NCBI GenBank assembly: GCA_003252535.1
Contig: QKDN01000036.1
Span: 1 to 64,000, forward strand
From: Campylobacterota bacterium
Lineage (GTDB): Bacteria; Campylobacterota; Campylobacteria; Campylobacterales; Sulfurovaceae
DNA: 64,000 bases
Direction: 5' to 3'
Positions 25,134-33,253 of the stretch are shown in pieces. Within the stretch, counting starts at the first letter, position 1, and every line of letters starts with the position of its first letter. The notes under the pieces were generated by a model. The model did not search any database and had not been told where the DNA came from. It worked only from the letters and a program-made list of their open reading frames with translations. The position numbers and the translations under genes were made by a program.

Positions 25134-26419
25134 GGAGTAACTTCCTTATCAAGCTCTCGGTAGCACTGGCGGTGCTATTGCTTTTTTTCTCTACCATACT
25201 CTACAGCTATATCAACTACAGGGTGGACGGCGAGCTCCTTGCTTCGCTCAAAAAACATGCAAAATATATCCTTGCCACCTATCCCGATGTCAAAAAAGGG
25301 ATCGAAGAGCACGGCGAGATACTCAAGAACACCCTCCATATAGAGGCAAAGATACTCTATATCCCCAACGCCAACTACCAGTCGAGCCTCACGCGCAAAT
25401 ACCAGAACAAAGGGGAATACTTCATCGAGTATCTCCTACCGTATGACTTCAGGGACCAGTCGTACCTGTGTATCACCAGCAATGTCACGCAGCAGAAGAA
25501 GGTACAGAACCATGTCTACAAATCGATCATCCTCATCAGCCTTCTGGGGATGTTCATCATCATGCTCTATGCCTATTTCCTCTCTGGTGTACTGATGCAT
25601 CCGCTGGAGATACTCGCACAGAAGCTCTCCAAACGCAACGAGAACATGATGGAACCGCTCAGGCTGGACGAGCTCCCCAAAGAGTTCGAACCCCTCGCCG
25701 GCTCGATCAATGCCCTTATCAACCGTATCCGTAACTTCACCAAGTACAAGAAGGAGCTCTTCATCGGTGCAGCGCACGAGCTCAAAACCCCTCTGGCGGT
25801 GATGAAGAGCAAGAATCAGGTCACCCTGATCAAACGCAATCCCACTTCTGAAAGTCTTGTCGAAGCGATCAGGCAGAACATCACCTCGATCGACGAGATG
25901 AACAAGATCGTCAGCTCCATACTCGAATTCGGCCGGGCCGAAGGGGCGCAGTTCGAACCTCCTCAGACGATCGATGTGATGGAGTTCCTCCGCACCAAGG
26001 CGAGGGATTACCAGATACTTGCAGAGACCAGTCACCAGAACTTCACTTTCGAGCTCTCGCCGCAAAGCTACAGTATCTATATGCAGCCGCTGCTCCTCAC
26101 CCAGATACTCCAGAACCTCGTCCAGAACGCCCTCAGGTTCACACCCAAAGAGAAACTCGTCACACTTCGGAGCCATCTTGACGACCATGAGAACCTGGTG
26201 ATCGAAGTGATCGACGAAGGGAGCGGGATAGACGAGAGCAAGGACTATTTCGCCCCCTTCATCCGCTCCAGGGAATCAAGCGGCGCAGGGCTCGGGCTCT
26301 TCCTCGTCAACAGCGCCGCAGACGCGATGGGAGCAGTGGTGACACTCGCCAACAGGGAGGACGGCCAGGGCTCGATCGCCACTGTCATAGTCCCTAAATA
26401 CCCGTTTTGCAGTTTATAA
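25112..26419 (+). CDS. sensor histidine kinase
   Basis: 435 residues. Membrane helices at about 12-32 and 143-165 flank a ~110-residue periplasmic sensor region without a known fold. The kinase core has the H-box AAHELKTPLAV, N-box LVQNALRFTP, G1 DEGSGIDE and G2 GAGLGLFLV. It partners the upstream response regulator. The start is not certain: TTG 25112 is in frame and overlaps the regulator, and no ATG precedes the first helix. Its N-terminus MLSQKSIRSNFLIKLS is a normal lead-in to a membrane helix. Confidence 0.9.
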   Translation: MLSQKSIRSNFLIKLSVALAVLLLFFSTILYSYINYRVDGELLASLKKHAKYILATYPDVKKGIEEHGEILKNTLHIEAKILYIPNANYQSSLTRKYQNKGEYFIEYLLPYDFRDQSYLCITSNVTQQKKVQNHVYKSIILISLLGMFIIMLYAYFLSGVLMHPLEILAQKLSKRNENMMEPLRLDELPKEFEPLAGSINALINRIRNFTKYKKELFIGAAHELKTPLAVMKSKNQVTLIKRNPTSESLVEAIRQNITSIDEMNKIVSSILEFGRAEGAQFEPPQTIDVMEFLRTKARDYQILAETSHQNFTFELSPQSYSIYMQPLLLTQILQNLVQNALRFTPKEKLVTLRSHLDDHENLVIEVIDEGSGIDESKDYFAPFIRSRESSGAGLGLFLVNSAADAMGAVVTLANREDGQGSIATVIVPKYPFCSL

Positions 26420-26512
26420 AATTAATTTTTCCACTTTTATTGAGTAGTTAACGAAACAATAAGGTTTGATAAGTTATAAATCCTAAAATTTACAACTGCT
26501 AAGGATAAGACA

Positions 26513-26764
26513 ATGGCTCTAATGATAACTGATGAATGTATAGCATGTGATGCATGCCGCGAAGAGTGCCCGAACGATGCGATCGAAGAGAATGATCCGA
26601 TCTACGTGATCGATCCTGACAGATGTACGGAGTGCGTAGGTCACTACGATGAGCCTTCATGCATAGCAGTATGCCCTGTAGACTGTATCATCCCGGACCC
26701 CGACAATGTCGAGAACGTCGATGAGCTGAAGTTCAAGTTCACGCAGCTCCAGAACGAGAACTAA
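26513..26764 (+). CDS. YfhL-type 2[4Fe-4S] ferredoxin
   Basis: 83 residues with two cluster motifs, CIACDACREECP and CTECVGHYDEPSCIAVCP. The second has the eight-residue insert between its second and third cysteines that marks the YfhL/Alvin ferredoxin type, known for a low reduction potential. It probably supplies electrons to oxidoreductases in the cytoplasm. It lies 9 bp upstream of ppx and in the same direction; such pairing is common in Campylobacterota. Confidence 0.92.
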   Translation: MALMITDECIACDACREECPNDAIEENDPIYVIDPDRCTECVGHYDEPSCIAVCPVDCIIPDPDNVENVDELKFKFTQLQNEN

Positions 26765-26773
26765 GCCTCAGCT

Positions 26774-28282
26774 ATGGCTAAACGAACCGCAATTATCGAT
26801 ATCGGTTCAAACTCAGGCAGGCTGGTCATCTACGAGAGGAGCAGCCGCTACGGTTTCCATATCATCTGCGAACAGAAAAGCAAGGTTCGTATCGGTGAAG
26901 GGGCCTATCTACAGAATGGAATGCTCCAGCCCGTCGGCATAGAGCGTGCCTACAAAGCCCTCGCCTCTTTCGTCGAGACCATCTCCAAATACCGCGTCCA
27001 GAAAACCATCGCCATCGCCACCTCCGCACTCCGTGATGCCCCCAACGCCCCGCAGTTCATCGAATGGATACGCAAGCATCTGGGTCTGAACATCAAGGTC
27101 ATTGACGGCAATAAAGAGGCATACTACGGTGCTCTGGCCGCTTCCAATCTTCTCCCTTTCGACGATGGGATCACCATCGATATCGGCGGCGGTTCTTCGG
27201 ATATGGCTCTTATACGAAGCGGCAGGATCGTAGAAACCTGCTCCCTCGATATCGGGACGGTACGGATCAAGGAGCTCTTTTTCGATACCTCCGGAAGTAT
27301 CAGGGAGGCACGGAAATACATTGACAACGAGCTTGGGAAACTTCCTCCCAGCTTTGTCAACGCCCTTGCTATAGGGATAGGAGGAACAGCGAGAACGCTC
27401 GGGAAGGCTGTCATGAAGCGTACCGAATACCCCCTCGACAAGCTCCATGCCTATCGCTACCCCTACACCAGGGAACAAAACTATTTCGAATCTATCATCA
27501 ACGCCCGCAACAGCGATGATCTTGAGAGTCTGATGATCCAGTCCGACCGCCACGACACCATCCGGGAGGGTACCCTCATCCTTGCCCAGATACTCCAGAA
27601 GATCAGGGCCAAAGAGATACTCACGAGCGGTGTCGGGGTCAGGGAGGGGGTATTCCTCCGCGATATGCTCCGTCACAGCTCACGGAAGTTCCCCGAGGGG
27701 ACCAACCCGAGCATCGTAAGTATCCGTGACAGGTTCGTCACCATTACGAAAGGGCGTTCCTTTATGAAGCACCGTATCAGAGTGCTCCATACGCTCCTGC
27801 CTGTATTCGAAAAGAAGTTCGGTTTCGATTCCCAAAAATACCGCTTCGAAATGGAATCGGCGCTCAGGCTCTCCAATGTGGGAACCCGCCTCACGATCTA
27901 CAAGGCCAACCAGCATGCCTTCTATATCGCCATGCACGATCTCAACTACCGTTTCACCCACTCACAGATGATCACTGTAGCCGCTTTGCTTCGCATGGGC
28001 AAGAGCTCCCTGCTCAAAAAGTCCCTCTACCAGGTGTACAAACCCCTGCTCCCTCCCAAAAGCGACTTCAAGGTCCTCAGCTTCATCCATTCGCTCGTCA
28101 TAGCGCTCCACGAGAACTCCAAGGAAGCCGACATACACTTCGAGTTCAAAGGTGACACCCTGATCATCAGTGCCGACAAGCCGCTCCATCATGCCAGAGA
28201 AGCGTTGATGAAACTGGAAAAACCTTATGATTTCGAGATCCTAGTGGATGAGAGTACGGTGATACCGGAGTATGATTTTTAA
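26774..28282 (+). CDS. ppx: Ppx/GppA exopolyphosphatase family protein
   Basis: 502 residues of the ASKHA fold. The phosphate loops are DIGSNSGRLVIYE (residue 9 onward) and TIDIGGGSSDMALI. The C-terminal HD-like region (about 320-500) is longer than the minimal form. The enzyme hydrolyses polyphosphate or pppGpp; the two cannot be distinguished here. It follows the ferredoxin gene closely and converges with bamA. Confidence 0.9.
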   Translation: MAKRTAIIDIGSNSGRLVIYERSSRYGFHIICEQKSKVRIGEGAYLQNGMLQPVGIERAYKALASFVETISKYRVQKTIAIATSALRDAPNAPQFIEWIRKHLGLNIKVIDGNKEAYYGALAASNLLPFDDGITIDIGGGSSDMALIRSGRIVETCSLDIGTVRIKELFFDTSGSIREARKYIDNELGKLPPSFVNALAIGIGGTARTLGKAVMKRTEYPLDKLHAYRYPYTREQNYFESIINARNSDDLESLMIQSDRHDTIREGTLILAQILQKIRAKEILTSGVGVREGVFLRDMLRHSSRKFPEGTNPSIVSIRDRFVTITKGRSFMKHRIRVLHTLLPVFEKKFGFDSQKYRFEMESALRLSNVGTRLTIYKANQHAFYIAMHDLNYRFTHSQMITVAALLRMGKSSLLKKSLYQVYKPLLPPKSDFKVLSFIHSLVIALHENSKEADIHFEFKGDTLIISADKPLHHAREALMKLEKPYDFEILVDESTVIPEYDF

Positions 28283-28334
28283 CAGATTCATTCGATTGGA
28301 ATTGTTAAGAGACTATGGGAACGGAAACATTGAA

Positions 28335-28358
28335 GATTCCCGTTTTCACGGGAATGAC
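28335..28358 (-). repeat. single half of the composite palindromic repeat
   Basis: GATTCCCGTTTTCACGGGAA plus TGAC is the reverse complement of GTCATTCCCGTGAAAACGGG plus AATC, which opens the repeats at 44752 and 47260. It forms a hairpin, TTCCCGT/ACGGGAA. Here only the first half of the composite is present. Confidence 0.8.
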
Positions 28359-28370
28359 GGAGAAGATTTC

Positions 28371-28391
28371 TACGCTCTTTACAAGAGCGTA
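28371..28391. terminator. hairpin between convergent ppx and bamA
   Basis: TACGCTCTT and AAGAGCGTA pair perfectly over 9 bp with a 3-base loop. It sits 11 bp after the bamA stop and 89 bp after the ppx stop, so it can serve both genes. There is no strong T-run on either side, so efficiency is uncertain. Confidence 0.6.
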
Positions 28392-28401
28392 ACGGGTGTT
28401 C

Positions 28402-30708
28402 TTAGAACTTCGTCCCCATTGTGAACTCGAATTTCGATTCCTCTTCCGAGCTTTCCGAGTCAAGTGCATCTGCAAAGATGATATTGATAGGACCGAACGG
28501 CGACTGCCACTCGATCTGGGCACCCACGGAACTTCTTGTAATATCGTTCTTTGTGATCGTCAGGCCCGGGATATCGTTGGCAGAGATAGTACCGTAGTCA
28601 GCAAAGAATGTCAGACGGAGCTTTGCCGCCTCGGAGATCGGTATACTCGCCTCGATACTCGCAGAAGCGAAGGTATCACCCCCGAATCTTCTCTCAAGTC
28701 CGGTCGATGGATCGATGATGTACGGTGAGAGCGAGTACGGGCTATATCCCCTGATGGTACCTACACCACCCATGTGAAGTCTCTCTGCCGTCGGTACTTT
28801 CTGGTCATCGTCATGATTGAGATAGGTACCTCTGAGCTTGAGCCTGAGGATCAGGTCGTAGTCGATATCGTCTTCCATCCCGTAGTAGGCACCGAACTTC
28901 GCGGTAAATTTCTGCATATCGGCATAATCGGTATACATAGTCTCCGTTGCCTTGAGATCACCGTCGAACGAACCGTATTCCATGGTCAGGTTCGCATAGA
29001 TACCCTCTCTTGGTGTATAGTAGTCGTCGGTATTGTCGAAGGTGACACCGAGTACCCCTGCACTTTTGGTATACTGGTCGATATAGAGGAAGTCGTTGAC
29101 AACCGACGCACCGTCGACAAGACTTGACTGGTTGTCGATATAGGTCACACCGGCCGAGAGGAAAAGGTGTCTGAGGAACTTCTTCCCGATGATGATACTG
29201 CCACCTGTCTGATCCTGCTTGTAATCAAGGTATTCATAGTCATTCTTGAAGAAGCTCATACTGAGACTGTATTCGCTGTCGAATATCCTCGGGTTGGTGA
29301 ACGAGAGGTTGTAGCTGGTCGATATCTCGGAAATATCGAACCCTATGCTTGCCGCGATACCGGTACCGAAGATATTCTTGTGAGAAACACTTGCGTTGAA
29401 CATGACGCCCTGGTAGCTTCCGTAACCGCCACCCGCAGAGATAGAACCTGTCTGTGTCTCCTTGACCTTGACGACGATATTGACCTTGTCTTCGCTCACC
29501 TGCTCGGGGAGGATATCGACCTTCTCGAAGAATCCTGTTCTTCCAAGTGCGCTTTTACTGTCCTTGAGATCGGTATAGCTGTAGGTATCGCCCGGCGCGA
29601 GGTAGATGTAGCGTCTGATAACGCTGTCTTTTGTCAGGTCGTTGCCCGAGATGATGACATCATTGACGGTCACTTTCTGTCCTGCTGTTACCTGGTACTG
29701 GAGGTTGACCGTCCCTGTCGCTTCATCCTTGTGGAAGTTCGGAGAAACTTTCGCATAGGCATACCCGAGGTCGCCTACCTGCTGCTGGAGCGTCTCAATA
29801 TCCTGTCTCATCTTCTTGACGTTGAATACTTTCCCTTTGATGAGCTTGAAATCTGAAGCCGCTTTTTTCTGATCGAATCCAGGCACGTTCTGCGACAGCG
29901 TCACTTCGCCGATCCTGAACTGCTTCCCTTCCTTGACGAGATAATCTACCTCCGCTTTGTACGAACCGGAGTCTACACGCATGAGCGGGCTGCTCACCTG
30001 CGCATCGATATACCCTTTTTTCATATACGCTTCACGTGCCCTGATAGAGTCGTACTGGAGCTGATCTACTTTCGCATCGTTGTCGCCGAAGAACGGTATC
30101 CAGCTCCAGAAACCGCCCTCTTTGTTCGCCATCTCTACCTCGATCTCGTCCTTGTCAAGGTTCTTGGCACCGAGGAAGTTGGTCTTCTTGATCTTGATCT
30201 TCTCACCCTTGTTCACTTCGAACGTGAGTGCGTAGCTCTCGTTGATCTTTTTCTTGCTCACTTCGACGACGGTGTCGTAGTATCCTTCGGCCTCGAGTTT
30301 TTCGATGATAGCCTTTTTGGCCATCTCTACCCTTCTCTCGTCGTAGAAGTCACCCTTTTTGATCCCTGCGCTCTCAAGAAGTTTGTCGCTCTCGTCACCC
30401 GAACCGTATCCTGTGATCTGGACATTCGAGACGACGGGCTTTTCATCAAAATGGTAGACAAGCTTTCCGTTCTTGTTCTCAACCCATACATCCTTGAAAT
30501 ACCCCTGGCTATAGAGATTTTTGACCGAATCGTCGATCTGACCTACATCGACATTATCCCCCTCTTTGATCCCGGCTACCTCTTTGGCGGCATTCGGGGA
30601 GAGGTGGATGAGTCCGTCAAACTGGATATTGGTTATCTTCTGTGCACTGGCTGCACTGCCCAGTGCCACACCTACCAAGGCAAGCTTTCTTACGTTAAGA
30701 GCGTTCAT
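28402..30708 (-). CDS. bamA: outer membrane protein assembly factor BamA
   Basis: 768 residues: signal peptide ending SAASA before QKITNIQFDG, five POTRA domains (about 22-410) and a 16-strand beta-barrel with the conserved IRGYSPYSLSP in loop 6 and a C-terminal Phe. BamA inserts barrel proteins into the outer membrane. I chose ATG 30708 because AAAGGGG lies 9 bp upstream and it gives a clean signal peptide; ATG 30738 would add ten residues with a poor binding site. The gene is alone, with no bamBCDE or skp next to it. It diverges from tyrA. Confidence 0.95.
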   Translation of the reverse strand: MNALNVRKLALVGVALGSAASAQKITNIQFDGLIHLSPNAAKEVAGIKEGDNVDVGQIDDSVKNLYSQGYFKDVWVENKNGKLVYHFDEKPVVSNVQITGYGSGDESDKLLESAGIKKGDFYDERRVEMAKKAIIEKLEAEGYYDTVVEVSKKKINESYALTFEVNKGEKIKIKKTNFLGAKNLDKDEIEVEMANKEGGFWSWIPFFGDNDAKVDQLQYDSIRAREAYMKKGYIDAQVSSPLMRVDSGSYKAEVDYLVKEGKQFRIGEVTLSQNVPGFDQKKAASDFKLIKGKVFNVKKMRQDIETLQQQVGDLGYAYAKVSPNFHKDEATGTVNLQYQVTAGQKVTVNDVIISGNDLTKDSVIRRYIYLAPGDTYSYTDLKDSKSALGRTGFFEKVDILPEQVSEDKVNIVVKVKETQTGSISAGGGYGSYQGVMFNASVSHKNIFGTGIAASIGFDISEISTSYNLSFTNPRIFDSEYSLSMSFFKNDYEYLDYKQDQTGGSIIIGKKFLRHLFLSAGVTYIDNQSSLVDGASVVNDFLYIDQYTKSAGVLGVTFDNTDDYYTPREGIYANLTMEYGSFDGDLKATETMYTDYADMQKFTAKFGAYYGMEDDIDYDLILRLKLRGTYLNHDDDQKVPTAERLHMGGVGTIRGYSPYSLSPYIIDPSTGLERRFGGDTFASASIEASIPISEAAKLRLTFFADYGTISANDIPGLTITKNDITRSSVGAQIEWQSPFGPINIIFADALDSESSEEESKFEFTMGTKF

Positions 30709-30891
30709 ATATGGGGACCCCTTTGCTATCTTTCTCATCGTTATTGATTCTTCTGATTTTGAGTTAGATTTTATCTTTTTTTTTATATGACCTCACTAAA
30801 TTGTCACCTCTATTGGATAAGTAAACAACACTTATGATATAATCTTAATTAATATGAACAGATATTGCAAGATCGTAAGGAGAGTGCAGGT

Positions 30892-31722
30892 ATGAAGATA
30901 GGTATTATTGGACTCGGTTTGATGGGCGGCTCGTTCAGTATGGCGCTCAAGGCATGCAGCGACGAGTACCGTTTCATCGGACTTGACCACAACGAATCTC
31001 ACGCCAGACAGGCGATCGAGCTGGGACTGGTCGACGAGATCGCCGATTCGCTCGATGAGATCAAGGTCTGTGATGTGATCCTCCTAACCATCCCAGTCGA
31101 CGGTATCATCGCCACTCTCCAGGAGCTCATCGGTGTGGACGGGAAATGCACCATCGTCGATTTCGGCAGTACCAAGGCCAAGATCGTCGAATCGGTCCCC
31201 AAAGCGATCCGTCAGAACTTCGTAGCCGCCCACCCTATGACGGGTACGGAGAAGTTCGGCCCCTCCGCAGCCATACCGAATCTCTACAACGGGAAGATCA
31301 CCGTCCTGTGCGACTTCAACAAAAGCGGCTTCCATCAGCAGAGCGTCGTCCAGAAACTCTTCACGGCAGTAGGGATGCGCCTGGTCTATATGGATGCGAG
31401 CGACCACGACCGCCATGCTGCCTATATCTCCCACATGCCCCACGCACTGAGCTATGCGCTGGCAAACTCGGTGATGATGCAGGAAGACCCGAGAAGCATC
31501 ATCGCCCTCGCGGGTGGGGGATTCAGGGATATGAGCCGCATCGCCAAGAGCTCCCCGAACATGTGGGAGGATATCTTCAGGCAGAACAAGACCAATGTCC
31601 TCCATGCGATCGACTGCTTCAATAACGAACTGCAAAAGTGCCGGGAGATGATCGAGAACGAGGAGTGGGATTCGCTCAACCGTTGGATGGGCGACGCCAA
31701 CAAGCTCCACGATATACTGTAA
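30892..31722 (+). CDS. tyrA: prephenate dehydrogenase TyrA
   Basis: 276 residues. The NAD-binding loop is GIIGLGLMGGSFSMAL at the N-terminus, and the catalytic region has HPMTGTEKFGPSAA and HDRHAAYISHMPHALS. The enzyme makes 4-hydroxyphenylpyruvate for tyrosine. The ATG at 30892 has GGAG 9 bp upstream. It is followed 20 bp later by two small genes in the same direction. Confidence 0.92.
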   Translation: MKIGIIGLGLMGGSFSMALKACSDEYRFIGLDHNESHARQAIELGLVDEIADSLDEIKVCDVILLTIPVDGIIATLQELIGVDGKCTIVDFGSTKAKIVESVPKAIRQNFVAAHPMTGTEKFGPSAAIPNLYNGKITVLCDFNKSGFHQQSVVQKLFTAVGMRLVYMDASDHDRHAAYISHMPHALSYALANSVMMQEDPRSIIALAGGGFRDMSRIAKSSPNMWEDIFRQNKTNVLHAIDCFNNELQKCREMIENEEWDSLNRWMGDANKLHDIL

Positions 31723-31741
31723 AACAAAAAAGGAGGCCCCC

Positions 31742-32056
31742 ATGAGCATTTCCAAAAAACTCAAAGGGCATGCGGTCAATGCCTTCAACATCGCCAAAGA
31801 GCCTTTCGACAAGACATTCGATCTGGCAAGGATACACAGCGAAAAGCTCAAAGAGCGTATCGATATGAAGATCCAGGAGCGTGCCCTGCTGAATCTCAAG
31901 GCGGAGCTCGCCATGCGCCACAAAAGCCTGGACAACTACACCGATGAAGAGATCGAGATCATGCTCTCCAGCGAGAAACACAAGGTCATCGACGATCTCA
32001 AGACCAAGTCGCTCGTGGGTGCCCTCGCGCTCCTCGGGCTTGACTTCCTGGTATAA
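31742..32056 (+). CDS. conserved small hypothetical protein
   Basis: 104 residues, strongly helical and charged, with no signal peptide. It has a central ERALLNLKAELAMRHKSL and a short hydrophobic end (SLVGALALLGLDFLV) that could touch the membrane. The start follows AAAAAAGGAGG. It sits between tyrA and a small membrane protein gene, with 2 bp to the latter, so the two are probably co-transcribed. I do not recognise a characterised family. Confidence 0.7.
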   Translation: MSISKKLKGHAVNAFNIAKEPFDKTFDLARIHSEKLKERIDMKIQERALLNLKAELAMRHKSLDNYTDEEIEIMLSSEKHKVIDDLKTKSLVGALALLGLDFLV

Positions 32057-32058
32057 AC

Positions 32059-32439
32059 ATGAAAGCGCTCCGTTCTTTCATCTTCTGGACCCTTGTCTAC
32101 AGGTTCAGGAAGCGGATCACCCTTATCGTCCTCCTTCTCTCCGTCGTACTCCTCTCCCAGTGGATCTATGCAGATGTCGTCGAATATCTCAGGCTCACGG
32201 AGCAGGTAGAATACCTCCACTACATCCTCCCGGCCAAATGGGGTATAATCCTCTTCAATATCTCGCTTTCGACCTATCTTGTCACGACAATGTTCAAAAA
32301 AGACGAGCCCGATAAAAATGTGAAAAAAGCACCGGTTGAAAAAAAGAAAGAAAAACCCAACGAAGAGCTGACCGAAAAGGAACGTTCGTTCCTTACAAAG
32401 AAAGTACGGTCACAGGCTGAGATATTGATGGACAGATGA
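32059..32439 (+). CDS. small membrane protein of unknown function
   Basis: 126 residues with two membrane helices (about 18-36, LIVLLLSVVLLSQWIY, and 60-75, ILFNISLSTYLVTTMF), then a Lys/Glu-rich cytoplasmic tail from about residue 80. It starts 2 bp after the preceding small gene, which suggests a functional pair. It converges with rimP. No function can be given. Confidence 0.7.
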   Translation: MKALRSFIFWTLVYRFRKRITLIVLLLSVVLLSQWIYADVVEYLRLTEQVEYLHYILPAKWGIILFNISLSTYLVTTMFKKDEPDKNVKKAPVEKKKEKPNEELTEKERSFLTKKVRSQAEILMDR

Positions 32440-32457
32440 GAAGAGCGGTAAGGATAC

Positions 32458-32886
32458 TTACCACTCGAAGTAGGTTCTTGCCTTGGCTATCTCACCGTAT
32501 CCGAAATGGAGCTCCTGATCGCCGCTTGTGATGGTGATGCCGTTCTCATCAGCGGCAGTGAGGATCCCTTTGAGCCTGTCCTGACCCGGGACCTTGAGCT
32601 TGACCTTCTCACCTATCGCATTGATGAAATGGGCAGGCCTGGAGAGTCTCCGCTCGATACCGGGAGAGCTTACTTCCAGACGGTAGGCTCCGCTCAGCGG
32701 CGGGTTGACGTCGAGGAAGGGTGATAGATCATTGGAGATATCGGCACACATATCCAGACTGACACCCTCGGGATTCGTGATATAGACACGGAAGATCGTC
32801 TCATCGAACTCTGTCGCCACTTCGGTATCGTACAGGGACGCTCCGGCAGCCTCAACGATCTTTTTGATCTCATTATCCAGGTTCAT
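32458..32886 (-). CDS. rimP: ribosome maturation factor RimP
   Basis: 142 residues with the RimP signature YRLEVSSPGIERRLSRPAHF and the N-terminal helix KKIVEAAGASLYDTEV. RimP helps assemble the head of the 30S subunit. It is the last gene of the infB-rbfA-rimP run and starts 1 bp after the rbfA stop. In many bacteria rimP comes before nusA and infB; here it comes last, as in other Campylobacterota. Confidence 0.92.
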   Translation of the reverse strand: MNLDNEIKKIVEAAGASLYDTEVATEFDETIFRVYITNPEGVSLDMCADISNDLSPFLDVNPPLSGAYRLEVSSPGIERRLSRPAHFINAIGEKVKLKVPGQDRLKGILTAADENGITITSGDQELHFGYGEIAKARTYFEW

Positions 32887-32887
32887 T

Positions 32888-33253
32888 CTATTCCTCCGTC
32901 TCTTTTTTCGTCTCTATCTTCTTGAAGAGCTCCTCGATACGGGAGACCTTCTCAAGCTGCGTATCGAACTCAAAGGTGAGCTTCGGAGCACGAAACCACC
33001 CTTCGCTCTGTTTGCAATGGTTCTGTATATATCCTGCCACCTTTCGCAGCTGTCTGAGCGCTTCGTTCTGCTCCTGAATGCTCAGAAAGGATGGCTCCAG
33101 GTATACCTTGGCGTCGGAGCGCCCTTTGGAGCACACTACGTCGGTCACGAGGAGCGCATTGATCCTCGCATCGTCGAGTGTCCCCAGAGCTTCCGGGATG
33201 ATCTCTTTGAGTACAGACTCTACGCGGTGGCGTTTGATCTCCTCATGCGTCAT
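32888..33253 (-). CDS. rbfA: ribosome-binding factor A
   Basis: 121 residues with the KH-like fold of RbfA, including VCSKGRSDAKVYLEP and the C-terminal LTFEFDTQLEKVSRIEELF. It acts in late maturation of the 16S rRNA 5' end. It overlaps infB by 4 bp (ATGA) and is followed by rimP. Confidence 0.92.
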   Translation of the reverse strand: MTHEEIKRHRVESVLKEIIPEALGTLDDARINALLVTDVVCSKGRSDAKVYLEPSFLSIQEQNEALRQLRKVAGYIQNHCKQSEGWFRAPKLTFEFDTQLEKVSRIEELFKKIETKKETEE